Source: Chitinibacter fontanus (GTDB lineage: Bacteria > Pseudomonadota > Gammaproteobacteria > Burkholderiales > Chitinibacteraceae). Taken from it: a stretch of 64,000 bases of DNA. This document shows positions 1-7,816 of the stretch, piece after piece. A program made the position numbers and the translations under genes. Location of the stretch: assembly GCF_013423785.1 (NCBI RefSeq), contig NZ_CP058952.1, forward strand, positions 2,507,665-2,571,664, read 5' to 3'. Every line of letters starts with the position of its first letter. The stretch's first letter is position 1. The notes beneath the pieces were generated by a model. It did not search any database. It had not been told where the DNA came from and saw nothing but the letters and a program-made list of their open reading frames with translations.

Positions 1-90
1 GTCAACCTGCGGGCCATACACTTCATGCGAAGCCTGCAGCTCTTGGGCCAGTTGCTTGATCTCGTGTGAGGATAAAATATACATGGACAT
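1..90 (-). CDS. Partial 4Fe-4S hydrogenase beta-like subunit (N-terminus only)
   Basis: Only the first 30 codons are inside the window; the gene runs off the left edge. The ATG at 90 has a GAGG ribosome site ten bases upstream. The peptide contains a stretch ending HEVYGP, which resembles the N-terminus of the 4Fe-4S beta subunit of sulfhydrogenase-type (group 3b) NiFe hydrogenases, where a short helix is followed by a Y-(A/G)-P motif. It starts 19 bases after the stop of the molybdopterin protein and is certainly in the same operon. With a full hyp operon beside it, a hydrogenase subunit is the most economical reading, but 30 residues cannot prove the family. Confidence 0.45.
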   Translation of the reverse strand, partial: MSMYILSSHEIKQLAQELQASHEVYGPQVD

Positions 91-109
91 CTGTGCTTAG
101 CCTCGCTGC

Positions 110-2023
110 TCATGCTTCTTGGATTTTGATCGGAACCACGCTTTCTTCACCGGCGGCGTAGGCGTTCTCATACGGCAGTAGAAAATCGGAAATCATGTTT
201 TTGATGAAGTAAGGGATATAGGCGGTGCCGTTTTGCACATCCGGCGAAATCTTCACCGCAATCTTCATGTGCGTGCCAATGCTGGAATGCACATTCACCA
301 GCCATTTATCTTTGACTTTCAGGCGCGTCGCATCATCGGGGGATATCTCGATATAGCCGTGTGGGTAGAGCCATAGCGTTTGGTCGTATTCGCGGCGTGG
401 CACGATGGTTTTGCGCATCAAATTATTCTGATGCCAGTAGTGCTGCGCCTTGCCGATCATGAGCGCGAATGGGAATTCAGCGGTGGTGGGCGATTCCCAG
501 TATTCGATATTGATGGCGTTAAATTTGCGCTGACGATAGCCAGCAAATGCTTTGGGGTTCCAGTGCTGACCAAAGCCTTTGCTGAGTTGTGCATGGCTTA
601 AGTCATGATAGCCTGGGGTATGTTTAGCTAAATCATTAAATACGCTGGCTGTATCGTTATACTGCCAATCATGCCCCATGGTTTTGGCGATTTTCTGAAA
701 CAGAGCCCAGCCAGCCAAGACGCCGTGCGGGTTATCGACATTTTTATGGGTGATCTGTACCCGTTTATCCGCCGCGGTATAGGTACCATCGGTTTCGTTG
801 TAGGCCGGTAGCGGAAACACCACGTCGGCTAGTTCCATAAAGGCATTTTTGTAGGCACAGGAATACACCACAAAATCCAGCTCGGCGATGCGTGCCTTAT
901 CGCGAATAATGCCGTCGTCGTGATCAATGGCAAACAAGGCCTTGATGGGGGAATCGGGTGTCGCCAGCGCTTTGAACACGCTATTACCTAATTCACCCGA
1001 CACGCCCATATCAAAGCTGCCTTGCAAATTGCTAATACCAGCCACCGGAATCACGGCAGAGTTTTCATTGTCCATCCGGTCGGTGAGCAACGCCAGATTG
1101 GTAATGGCATCAATCGTAGGGCGATCCAGCCCGGAAATGCCGCTAGAGAACAGAATAACAATCGATTTAGCTTGCTCAAGGTGTTTGGCCTCTTCCTCGA
1201 TTTCCTCATAGCGGATACCACTGGCACGCTCTAATGCCACTGAGGAAATACTGCGCAGCGAAGCCACGTATTCGGCGTAGCCCGGTAGCAAATCAATATT
1301 GGCACGCCGATCATGATTAACCGTACGAATCGCCAGCAAGGCTTTCGCCAAGGCATTCACTAGCAGGCCTTTGGTGCCAGGTTTTTGTTGATAATGCTTG
1401 GTGGATAGCTTGGCGATTTGCGTGCGCGAGCTCGATAGCGTAACCACCCGCGCGCCGCGGCGCTGAGCGGCATGGATATTGCCGCCAATAATTGGGTTCT
1501 GGCGGGTGATATCGGTGCCGACTACCAGAATATAATCGGCTTTATCGATGCTGGTCAGGCTGCCATGCGCACCCGGGTAGCCAAACGCATGTTCAAGCGA
1601 GGCCATACTTTTGCGATGCCCGGCCTCAGCGCCGATACCTTGAATGCGGGTGTTAAAAACCTCGTGCGCTAAACGTGCCAGTGTGAAGTTATCTTCATTG
1701 GACGATCTGGCGGAAGCCAGAATCCCAATTTCTCCTGCTTCACCATTCAATTGCGTCAGGCGCTCAGCAACCAAAGCAATGGCTTCCTCGTAGCTAGCCG
1801 GGCGAAGCTGGCCTTGCTCGCGAATCAGTGGGGTCGTGATGCGCTCGTTGGTGCTGAGCAATTCATTCGAATGCCAGCCGCGGATACAGAGCTTGCCCTT
1901 GCTGACTGGGTGGGCGATCAGTGGTGCAACACCAAAGACCTTTTGGCCATCGGTTTTAAGAAACTGCCCGCACCCGGTACCGCACAGGTTACATACGCAC
2001 GCCTTGTAGTTCATCGCTTTCAT
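110..2023 (-). CDS. Formate-dehydrogenase-like molybdopterin protein with degenerate active site
   Basis: A 637-residue member of the molybdopterin oxidoreductase family, FdhF type. The N-terminal 4Fe-4S motif is intact (C11, C14, C18, C46), followed by the molybdopterin domains and a C-terminal MopB_CT-like domain (about 520-637). Against E. coli FdhF, whose sequence I know, the region of the Mo ligand U140-H141 aligns without gaps to G135-H136, the catalytic Arg333 aligns to A328, and the relay Lys44 aligns to R48. The Gly codon is GGG, so selenocysteine is excluded. Formate oxidation is therefore unlikely; a NuoG-like electron-transfer or scaffold role in a hydrogenase complex is my inference. 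The start at 2023 has an AAAGG site ten bases upstream; a longer reading to 2107 lacks homology. It heads a leftward operon divergent from hypA. Confidence 0.85.
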   Translation of the reverse strand: MKAMNYKACVCNLCGTGCGQFLKTDGQKVFGVAPLIAHPVSKGKLCIRGWHSNELLSTNERITTPLIREQGQLRPASYEEAIALVAERLTQLNGEAGEIGILASARSSNEDNFTLARLAHEVFNTRIQGIGAEAGHRKSMASLEHAFGYPGAHGSLTSIDKADYILVVGTDITRQNPIIGGNIHAAQRRGARVVTLSSSRTQIAKLSTKHYQQKPGTKGLLVNALAKALLAIRTVNHDRRANIDLLPGYAEYVASLRSISSVALERASGIRYEEIEEEAKHLEQAKSIVILFSSGISGLDRPTIDAITNLALLTDRMDNENSAVIPVAGISNLQGSFDMGVSGELGNSVFKALATPDSPIKALFAIDHDDGIIRDKARIAELDFVVYSCAYKNAFMELADVVFPLPAYNETDGTYTAADKRVQITHKNVDNPHGVLAGWALFQKIAKTMGHDWQYNDTASVFNDLAKHTPGYHDLSHAQLSKGFGQHWNPKAFAGYRQRKFNAINIEYWESPTTAEFPFALMIGKAQHYWHQNNLMRKTIVPRREYDQTLWLYPHGYIEISPDDATRLKVKDKWLVNVHSSIGTHMKIAVKISPDVQNGTAYIPYFIKNMISDFLLPYENAYAAGEESVVPIKIQEA

Positions 2024-2138
2024 AAGTGCACTAGCCTTTACGCAGAGACATGGCTGAAAAAAATGATTCTTGCTGTCGGAAAAGCTAGGCAAAACCTGTA
2101 GCGTCAAGCTGGGCTACGGGCGCGACCATCGGGATGGT

Positions 2139-2170
2139 TTGCAATTGGTATTGAGTCGCACCAATTGCAA
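2139..2170. promoter_or_regulatory. Perfect 11-bp inverted repeat upstream of the hydrogenase operon
   Basis: The arms TTGCAATTGGT (2139-2149) and ACCAATTGCAA (2160-2170) are perfect complements across a 10-base spacer. It lies about 115-145 bases upstream of the start at 2023. No T-run follows on either strand, so an operator or activator site is more likely than a terminator. The binding protein is unknown. Confidence 0.5.
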
Positions 2171-2244
2171 TAATCCTATTATTTCAAATGCTTATACTCT
2201 TCCGCTGTTGTTGCGTTGATTTCGGTACTTAGCCAGAAATCAGC

Positions 2245-2275
2245 TTTTGTAGTAAAAAATTCTATTACTACGAAA
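2245..2275. promoter_or_regulatory. 11-bp inverted repeat with TGTAGT/ACTACG half-sites
   Basis: The arms TTTTGTAGTAA (2245-2255) and TTACTACGAAA (2265-2275) pair with one mismatch across 9 bases. A related TGTAGT...ACTACA dyad occurs upstream of aceA at 54299-54322, which suggests a shared transcription factor. The factor is not identified. Confidence 0.45.
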
Positions 2276-2469
2276 GTGATAGACGTTGTGCGATGTCAAA
2301 CAATCTGGTTTTCGAGAAGGGAGGGATGATGAGGGGGGATTTGGTCGGCAAACAGTGCGCAGTTGCCGCGGGTTTTTATGAGCACAAAGGCTAAATAAAA
2401 TGCCAGCTAGCGTGGGAAAATTGCCTTGCTAAGGTGCCGGCGCAGTGGTTGTCGCAATTTTGCAACTGC

Positions 2470-2484
2470 TGGTGCTGTACTTGC
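2470..2484 (+). promoter_or_regulatory. Candidate sigma54 (-24/-12) promoter for hypA
   Basis: TGGTGCTGTACTTGC keeps the invariant GG and GC exactly 12 bases apart with TTGC at -12, as in the TGGCAC-N5-TTGC consensus; the -24 box has two mismatches. It sits about 90 bases upstream of the hypA start. hyp and hydrogenase operons are often sigma54 dependent. Confidence 0.45.
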
Positions 2485-2576
2485 GCCTGCTTGCGACACA
2501 CTGATTTGCCTCAACAGTGAAGCTATAAATTGCTGCTAGCCTGTAACCATCGTTGGGCGTGTGGGGTAGAGGCGCT

Positions 2577-2918
2577 ATGCATGAGTTGAGTCTGGCCGAG
2601 AATGTGATTCGTATTGTTGAATCGGCTGCGCAGCGTGCTAAAGCGCAGCGGGTCAGCCGGGTGCGCTTGGCGATTGGTGCACTGGCGCATGTAGATGCCG
2701 ATACGCTGCAATTTTGCTGCACTCTGGCCGCACGCCAGACGCTCTTAGCCGAGGCGCAATTTGAAATAGAACAAACTCCGGGGCGGGCGCATTGCGCCAG
2801 TTGCCAGCTGGATGTTGAATTAAACCAGATTGGTTTTCCCTGCCCGCACTGCGGCGGTTTTGAGCTGCAGGTGATTGCGGGAGAGGAAATGCAGGTATTG
2901 GAAATTACTGTAGCTTGA
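2577..2918 (+). CDS. hypA: Hydrogenase nickel-incorporation protein HypA
   Basis: The product is 113 residues, the usual HypA size. It begins with Met-His-Glu, whose His2 is the nickel ligand, and carries a zinc site of two CxxC pairs (CASC and CPHC) in the C-terminal half. HypA works with HypB to deliver nickel to the hydrogenase large subunit in the cytoplasm. The start at 2577 is fixed by the MHE motif, with a GAGG site just upstream; a longer in-frame start at 2553 would bury the essential N-terminus. First gene of the rightward hyp operon. A 47-base repeat begins right behind its TGA stop. Confidence 0.95.
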   Translation: MHELSLAENVIRIVESAAQRAKAQRVSRVRLAIGALAHVDADTLQFCCTLAARQTLLAEAQFEIEQTPGRAHCASCQLDVELNQIGFPCPHCGGFELQVIAGEEMQVLEITVA

Positions 2919-2920
2919 TG

Positions 2921-2967
2921 GGTATATTTTTACAGATCAATATAGACATTGTATTTACGAATATACC
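2921..2967. repeat. 47-bp GGTAT...ATACC palindromic element, copy A
   Basis: Runs from GGTATAT to ATATACC, exactly 47 bases, with terminal arms GGGTATAT (2920-2927) and ATATACCC (2961-2968). It is preceded by CTTGATGG, in which TGA is the hypA stop codon. Four more elements of the same length and terminal sequence occur in the window. Confidence 0.6.
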
Positions 2968-3005
2968 CCATTGCTAAATGATGTTTCCTTGATGCAAGGA
3001 GCTAA

Positions 3006-3866
3006 ATGATGTGTACCACCTGCGGCTGCGGACATGGTGACGTAACGATCAATGGAATTAGCCCGGTGCGGCGCAAACGGGCTGCTGCAACACTGCCCAG
3101 TGGCCCGCGTTACCGCGTGGCTGGGCACGTCGAGCGTGCTGCGGTCGGGCCATTGGGCGCAGCTCATGCGCCCGAGGTTGACCCCGAACGCACGCTGCGG
3201 CTTGAGCACGATATTCTGGCCAGCAACGATGGCTTGGCCGCGCAAAATCGCGCCCAGCTGGCGGCGCAAGGCATTTTTGCGCTCAATCTGGTATCCAGCC
3301 CCGGCTCGGGCAAAACCACGCTGCTGGTCGAAACTATCCGGCAGTGGCAGCAGCGCACTGCGGTGGCGGTGATTGAAGGCGATCAGCAAACCGCCAATGA
3401 TGCCGAGCGGATTCGCGCCACAGGCGCTCCGGCGGTGCAAATCAATACTGGTAAAGGCTGTCATTTGGATGCGCATATGGTGGCGGGCGCACTGGCAACG
3501 CTCCATGCCGAGCAGGCCTTGCGCGACAACAGCCTGCTGCTGATCGAAAACGTCGGTAATTTGGTTTGCCCGGCGGCTTTTGATTTGGGCGAGGCGCATA
3601 AGGTCGCCATTCTGTCGGTAACTGAGGGCGAAGATAAACCGCTGAAATACCCCGATATGTTCCGCGCCGCCGATCTGATGATCTTAAGCAAAATCGATTT
3701 GCTGCCATATCTGGATTTTGATGTTGAAGCTGCGATCCGCATGGCGCGGCAAGTGCGCCCCAATTTGCCGGTGATTTGCTTATCGACCAAATCGGGTGAA
3801 GGCATGGATCAATGGCTGGCTTGGCTGCAAGCGGGTTGCCGCCAAGCACAGATTGTGCAGGCTTAA
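3006..3866 (+). CDS. hypB: Hydrogenase nickel-incorporation GTPase HypB
   Basis: A 286-residue SIMIBI-class GTPase. It starts with the HypB high-affinity nickel motif CTTCGCG (residues 3-9), has a Walker A loop SPGSGKTT (98-105), and the metal-binding C152-H153 in the G domain. The His-rich nickel-storage stretch of some HypB proteins is absent, so it is a chaperone type rather than a storage type. Two ATGs are adjacent (3006 and 3009); AAGGA at 2996-3000 sits 5 or 8 bases away, and the second would give the canonical MCTTCGCG start. It accepts nickel work from HypA and hydrolyses GTP to drive insertion. Its stop touches the hypF start. Confidence 0.95.
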   Translation: MMCTTCGCGHGDVTINGISPVRRKRAAATLPSGPRYRVAGHVERAAVGPLGAAHAPEVDPERTLRLEHDILASNDGLAAQNRAQLAAQGIFALNLVSSPGSGKTTLLVETIRQWQQRTAVAVIEGDQQTANDAERIRATGAPAVQINTGKGCHLDAHMVAGALATLHAEQALRDNSLLLIENVGNLVCPAAFDLGEAHKVAILSVTEGEDKPLKYPDMFRAADLMILSKIDLLPYLDFDVEAAIRMARQVRPNLPVICLSTKSGEGMDQWLAWLQAGCRQAQIVQA

Positions 3867-6221
3867 ATGTCAACGCAGCGCCAGCGCATCGTGGTGCGCG
3901 GTCTGGTACAGGGGGTGGGGTTTCGCCCCTTTGTGTATCGCTTGGCACACGGCTTGCAGCTCAAAGGCTGGGCGCGCAACGATGGGCAAGGGGTGACGAT
4001 TGAAGTCGATGGCGCACCCGAGTTACTCACGCAATTTGCGCAGCGCTTGCGCCAAGATGCACCGCCGTTGGCGCAGATTGATTCGATCGACGTTGCTGCA
4101 GTCAATGCCGATACGCCGTTTAGTACATTTGATATTTTGCACAGCGAAGCCAGCCCGCAGCACGCGGCCAGCATTGGCGCCGATACGACCATTTGCCCCG
4201 AGTGTTTGGCCGAATTATTTGACCCGAGCAATCGCCGCTATCGCTATGCCTTTATCAATTGCACCGATTGCGGCCCGCGCTACACCTTGGTGTCGCGGCT
4301 GCCGTATGACCGCGCTAATACTAGCATGGCCTGTTTTGCCCAATGTGCCCCGTGTTTACACGAATATCGCGACCCCGCGCATCGGCGCTTTCATGCCGAG
4401 CCCAATGCGTGCGCTGATTGCGGGCCTGCGCTGCAGTTGCTTGATGCCGCAGGCGGCAGCATTACGGGCGATGCAATTGCGCAAACACTGGCGTTGCTCA
4501 AGACTGGGCAGATTGTCGCCATCAAAGGCTTGGGCGGTTTTCATCTGGTGTGTGATGCGCGTAACCCAGCCGCAGTAGCGCGGCTGCGTGAGCGCAAACA
4601 GCGCGAAGAAAAACCACTCGCGGTGATGGTGGCCAATGTGGCGTCACTGGCCGAGTTGGCGCAGATCAGTGATGCTGAGCAGCAATGGCTAGAATCCGCT
4701 GCGCGGCCGATTGTGTTGTTGTCAAAACAAGCAGGTGCCGATGATCTTCTGAAGGGTATTGCCCCACAGGTCAATACCATCGGTGCATTGCTGCCCTATA
4801 CGCCTATTCAGTATTTGCTATTTCACGAAGCTGCAGGCCGCCCGGCGGGGTTGGACTGGTTGCAACAGCCACAAGCCTTGATGCTGATGATGACCAGCGC
4901 CAATTCGCATGGCGAGCCATTGGTGATTGAAAACGCGCAGGCGATGAGCCAGTTGGCTGGCATTGCCGACGCGTATTTATTACATAACCGCGATATTGTG
5001 ATTCGCTGCGACGACAGCGTCATGCAGCTTGATACCGGCGGTGCGCCGCAGATGATTCGCCGCGCGCGTGGCTATACGCCGCAGGCCATTCGCTTGGCGA
5101 AAAACACCGAGCCGATTTTGGCGCTGGGTGGGTTTTTTAATAGTGCCTTGTGTCTAAGCCGCTCTGACCCGCTAGGCGATCAGGCCTTTTTGTCGCAGTA
5201 CATTGGTGACCTAGATCGCGTTGCCAATTGCCGCGCCCTACAGGCGGCGACAGAGCATTTGATGCATTTATTGCAAGTGCAGCCGCGGCTGATTGCGCAT
5301 GATCTGCACCCTGATTTCTTTAGCACGCAACTGGCACAGCGCTTGGCGGCAGAGTGGCAAATACCGACGCTGGCGGTGCAGCACCATCACGCCCATCTGG
5401 CGGCGGTAATGGCCGAACATCAGCTTGAAGGGCCGGTATTGGGCTTGGCGCTGGATGGAATTGGTTTGGGCGAAGTTCACGATTCATTGAGTGCCAATGC
5501 GCATAGCGCGTGGGGCGGCGAGCTACTGTTGCTTGATGATGCCCATTATCAAAGGCTGGGGCATTTGCGCCCATTGGCGATGCCCGGCGGCGATAAAGCT
5601 GCGCGCGAACCATGGCGGATGGCGGCTGCCGTGTTGGCGCAATTGGGGCGGGGCGATGAAATTGCGACGCGCTTTGCTGGGCAAGCTGGTGCAGGCATGC
5701 TGGTGCAGTTATTAGCACGCAATCCGCAGCAGACCAGCAGCATGGGGCGCTATTTTGATGCCGCCGCCGGTTTGCTGGGCGTGTCGACGGTGATGAGTTT
5801 TGAGGCTCAGGCCGCGATGCAGCTCGAAGGCTTGGCCGCGCAATATGGGCCGATGCGGCTGTCTTCGCAAGAGTCTCATTTATTTAAATTGCAGCAAATG
5901 ATGGCTGGGCTGACCCAGCTTGATCTGCTGCCTTTGTTAGCGCGATTAGCCGATTGCGCGGATGCCGCGTACGGGGCGGCATTATTTCATGCAGTTTTGA
6001 TCGAGGCCTTGGCGCAATGGCTGGGCCTCACGGCCGAACGGCAGGGTATTCGCACCGTTGTCGCAGGTGGCGGCTGCCTGTTTAACCAAGTGCTAGTGCG
6101 CGGGCTTCGCGCTGCGTTGGCCAAGCGCGGGTTGCGGCTGTATACCAATCAGATGGTGCCGTGCGGCGATGGTGGTTTGGCACTGGGGCAGCTGTGGGTC
6201 GCACAACGCAATTTGGATTAA
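3867..6221 (+). CDS. hypF: Carbamoyltransferase HypF
   Basis: At 784 residues it has normal HypF length. Domains in order: acylphosphatase (about 1-90, motif VQGVGFRPF), two zinc-finger units of paired CxxC motifs (about 108-185), YrdC-like domain (about 200-385), and a Kae1-like domain (about 400-784) with the HHHAH metal motif and GGGCLFNQ. It converts carbamoyl phosphate to carbamoyl-AMP and loads the HypE C-terminal Cys, the source of the CN ligands of the NiFe site. The ATG follows the hypB TAA with no gap, implying translational coupling. Near residues 535-545 there are about eight extra residues between the GE and WGGE motifs compared with E. coli HypF as I remember it. Confidence 0.95.
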   Translation: MSTQRQRIVVRGLVQGVGFRPFVYRLAHGLQLKGWARNDGQGVTIEVDGAPELLTQFAQRLRQDAPPLAQIDSIDVAAVNADTPFSTFDILHSEASPQHAASIGADTTICPECLAELFDPSNRRYRYAFINCTDCGPRYTLVSRLPYDRANTSMACFAQCAPCLHEYRDPAHRRFHAEPNACADCGPALQLLDAAGGSITGDAIAQTLALLKTGQIVAIKGLGGFHLVCDARNPAAVARLRERKQREEKPLAVMVANVASLAELAQISDAEQQWLESAARPIVLLSKQAGADDLLKGIAPQVNTIGALLPYTPIQYLLFHEAAGRPAGLDWLQQPQALMLMMTSANSHGEPLVIENAQAMSQLAGIADAYLLHNRDIVIRCDDSVMQLDTGGAPQMIRRARGYTPQAIRLAKNTEPILALGGFFNSALCLSRSDPLGDQAFLSQYIGDLDRVANCRALQAATEHLMHLLQVQPRLIAHDLHPDFFSTQLAQRLAAEWQIPTLAVQHHHAHLAAVMAEHQLEGPVLGLALDGIGLGEVHDSLSANAHSAWGGELLLLDDAHYQRLGHLRPLAMPGGDKAAREPWRMAAAVLAQLGRGDEIATRFAGQAGAGMLVQLLARNPQQTSSMGRYFDAAAGLLGVSTVMSFEAQAAMQLEGLAAQYGPMRLSSQESHLFKLQQMMAGLTQLDLLPLLARLADCADAAYGAALFHAVLIEALAQWLGLTAERQGIRTVVAGGGCLFNQVLVRGLRAALAKRGLRLYTNQMVPCGDGGLALGQLWVAQRNLD

Positions 6222-6246
6222 TTGCCACTGGATCAGCTCACCAGCA

Positions 6247-6262
6247 TGGCTATGGTGTTGCA
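6247..6262 (+). promoter_or_regulatory. Candidate sigma54 promoter before hypC
   Basis: TGGCTATGGTGTTGCA matches TGGC at -24 and a perfect TTGCA at -12 with correct 24/12 spacing. It lies in the 139-base hypF-hypC gap, about 100 bases before hypC, and would give hypCD a second, internal start of transcription. Confidence 0.5.
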
Positions 6263-6360
6263 ATTCTAAGCGCTTATTGCATCGATTGAATGTGGATCAA
6301 ACTTCCTGCAAGCTGGCCGTGCTTCAATCATCAAAGCACAGCTTTCAGCAAGGAGCTTTT

Positions 6361-6606
6361 ATGTGTCTGGCTATCCCCGCGCGCGTTGCCGAGCTGCTTG
6401 ACGGTGATCAGGCGCGTATTGAATTGGGCGGCGTGCACAAGGTGATCTCGATTGCCTTGGTCGATGAGGTCGCGGTCGGCGACTATCTGATCGTCCATGT
6501 CGGCTTTGCCATCGGCAAGCTCGACCCCACCGAGGCCGAGCAAACGCTGGCGCTGTTTGCGCAAATGGCACAGCTCGACCCCGCCAACCCAGTCCCGTAT
6601 CAGTGA
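6361..6606 (+). CDS. hypC: Hydrogenase maturation factor HypC
   Basis: An 81-residue HypC/HupF-family chaperone. It starts MCLAIPA, with the essential Cys2 that binds the Fe(CN)2CO unit together with HypD and later docks on the hydrogenase large subunit. The start is fixed by this motif and by AAGGAG seven bases upstream. It follows hypF after 139 bases that contain a sigma54-like promoter, and precedes hypD by seven bases. Confidence 0.95.
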   Translation: MCLAIPARVAELLDGDQARIELGGVHKVISIALVDEVAVGDYLIVHVGFAIGKLDPTEAEQTLALFAQMAQLDPANPVPYQ

Positions 6607-6613
6607 GGCGCGC

Positions 6614-7735
6614 ATGAAATACATTGCTGAATTTCGCGATGGCGAGCTGGCCCGCGGGCTGGCCAAGACCATTGCCGCTACCGTCAACCCCACGCGCGAA
6701 TACCGGCTGATGGAGTTTTGCGGCGGGCATACGCACGCGATTTCGCGCTATGGCCTGCAAGATTTGTTGCCCGCTAATGTGCGGCTGATCCACGGCCCGG
6801 GCTGCCCGGTGTGCGTGCTGCCGATTGGCCGCATTGATAGCGCGATTGCGTTGGCCACCCAGCACGATGTCATTCTCTGTACCTACGCCGACACGCTGCG
6901 CGTCCCAGCCAGCGGTGGGCTATCGCTACTGAAGGCCAAGGCGCAGGGCGCGGATATTCGCATGGTCTATTCCAGTGCCGATGCGCTGCGCATCGCGCAA
7001 GACAACCCCAGCCGCGCGGTGGTGTTTTTCGCGATTGGCTTCGAAACCACCACGCCCCCCACCGCCGCCATCATCCTGCAGGCGCAGCGGCTGCAGCTGG
7101 CGAATTTCAGCGTGCTGTGCAATCACGTGCTCACCCCGGCGGCGATGGTGCACATCATGGAATCGCAACAAGACCCCGCCGCGGTGGCGATTGATGGTTT
7201 TGTCGGCCCCGCTCATGTCAGCACCGTGATCGGCTCGGGGCAATACGAAGGCTTTGTGGCGCGCTACCAGCGCCCGGTGGTGATCGCCGGCTTTGAGCCG
7301 CTGGACGTGATGCAGGCGATCTTGATGCTAATCCAGCAAATCAACACTGGCCGCGCCGAGGTCGAAAACGAATTCACCCGCGCCGTTAGGCGCGATGGCA
7401 ACCGCAAGGCGCAAGGCTTGTGCGAGCAGGTCTTTGAATTGCGCGATAGGTTCGACTGGCGTGGGCTTGGCGAAGTGCCACTTAGTGCGCTGAAAATCCG
7501 CCCCGAGTTCGCCCAATTCGACGCCGAGCTGCGCTATCAGGTCGGCTACGCGCAAGTCCCCGACCACAAAGCCTGCGAATGCGCCGCGATTTTGCGCGGG
7601 CACAAGCGCCCAGCCGATTGCAAAGTCTTCGGCACCGTCTGCACGCCGGATCACCCGCTAGGTGCGTGCATGGTTTCGTCGGAGGGGGCGTGCGCGGCGC
7701 ATTATACTTATGGGCGGTTTAGGGGGGGGGGGTGA
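6614..7735 (+). CDS. hypD: Hydrogenase maturation protein HypD
   Basis: A 373-residue HypD, the iron-sulfur scaffold on which the Fe(CN)2CO group is assembled with HypC and HypE. Conserved Cys motifs are present: EFCGGHTH near residue 35, GPGCPVC near residue 65, and the C-terminal cluster set ending SSEGACAA. The last codons run through an 11-G tract (7722-7732), giving the end RGGG; a slip of one base would add a different short tail. The start at 6614 gives the family N-terminus and follows hypC directly. Confidence 0.95.
   Translation: MKYIAEFRDGELARGLAKTIAATVNPTREYRLMEFCGGHTHAISRYGLQDLLPANVRLIHGPGCPVCVLPIGRIDSAIALATQHDVILCTYADTLRVPASGGLSLLKAKAQGADIRMVYSSADALRIAQDNPSRAVVFFAIGFETTTPPTAAIILQAQRLQLANFSVLCNHVLTPAAMVHIMESQQDPAAVAIDGFVGPAHVSTVIGSGQYEGFVARYQRPVVIAGFEPLDVMQAILMLIQQINTGRAEVENEFTRAVRRDGNRKAQGLCEQVFELRDRFDWRGLGEVPLSALKIRPEFAQFDAELRYQVGYAQVPDHKACECAAILRGHKRPADCKVFGTVCTPDHPLGACMVSSEGACAAHYTYGRFRGGG
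7722..7732 (+). repeat. G11 homopolymer at the 3' end of hypD
   Basis: Eleven consecutive G residues immediately before the hypD TGA. Tracts of this length are prone to polymerase slippage. Here a change would only alter the last few residues after the conserved HypD C-terminus and extend the frame into the spacer. Confidence 0.9.
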
Positions 7736-7816
7736 TAAACAAGCAAGCCTGTATAAAAAGCATTAGAAAATATCATATATATCTTGCGTATATTTTATCT
7801 TTTTTAGGTGGTTAAA

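Larger units (their letters stand above)
2024..2576. other. Divergent intergenic control region, hydrogenase operon / hyp operon
   Basis: No convincing gene lies in these 553 bases. The region separates the leftward hydrogenase operon from hypA and contains two inverted repeats (2139-2170 and 2245-2275) and a sigma54-like site (2470-2484), listed separately. Such a layout suits regulated transcription of hydrogenase genes. Confidence 0.7.

Noticed and set aside
1601..1640. Selenocysteine TGA and SECIS in the formate-dehydrogenase-like gene
   Set aside because: The codon at the ligand position is GGG (Gly), and no in-frame TGA occurs before the normal end.
2920..2968. Copy A as a simple terminator of hypA
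   Set aside because: The loop is over 30 bases, there is no T-run, and hypB follows in the same operon; the repeat reading explains more.
2955..3599. Long open frame on the minus strand inside hypB (about 214 codons)
   Set aside because: It is antisense to a well-supported gene, has no homology I recognise and no ribosome site; a GC-rich shadow frame.
4000..4578. Second plus-strand frame of 192 codons inside hypF
   Set aside because: It overlaps the HypF zinc-finger region completely and reads as an Arg/Ala/Pro-rich shadow of real coding sequence.
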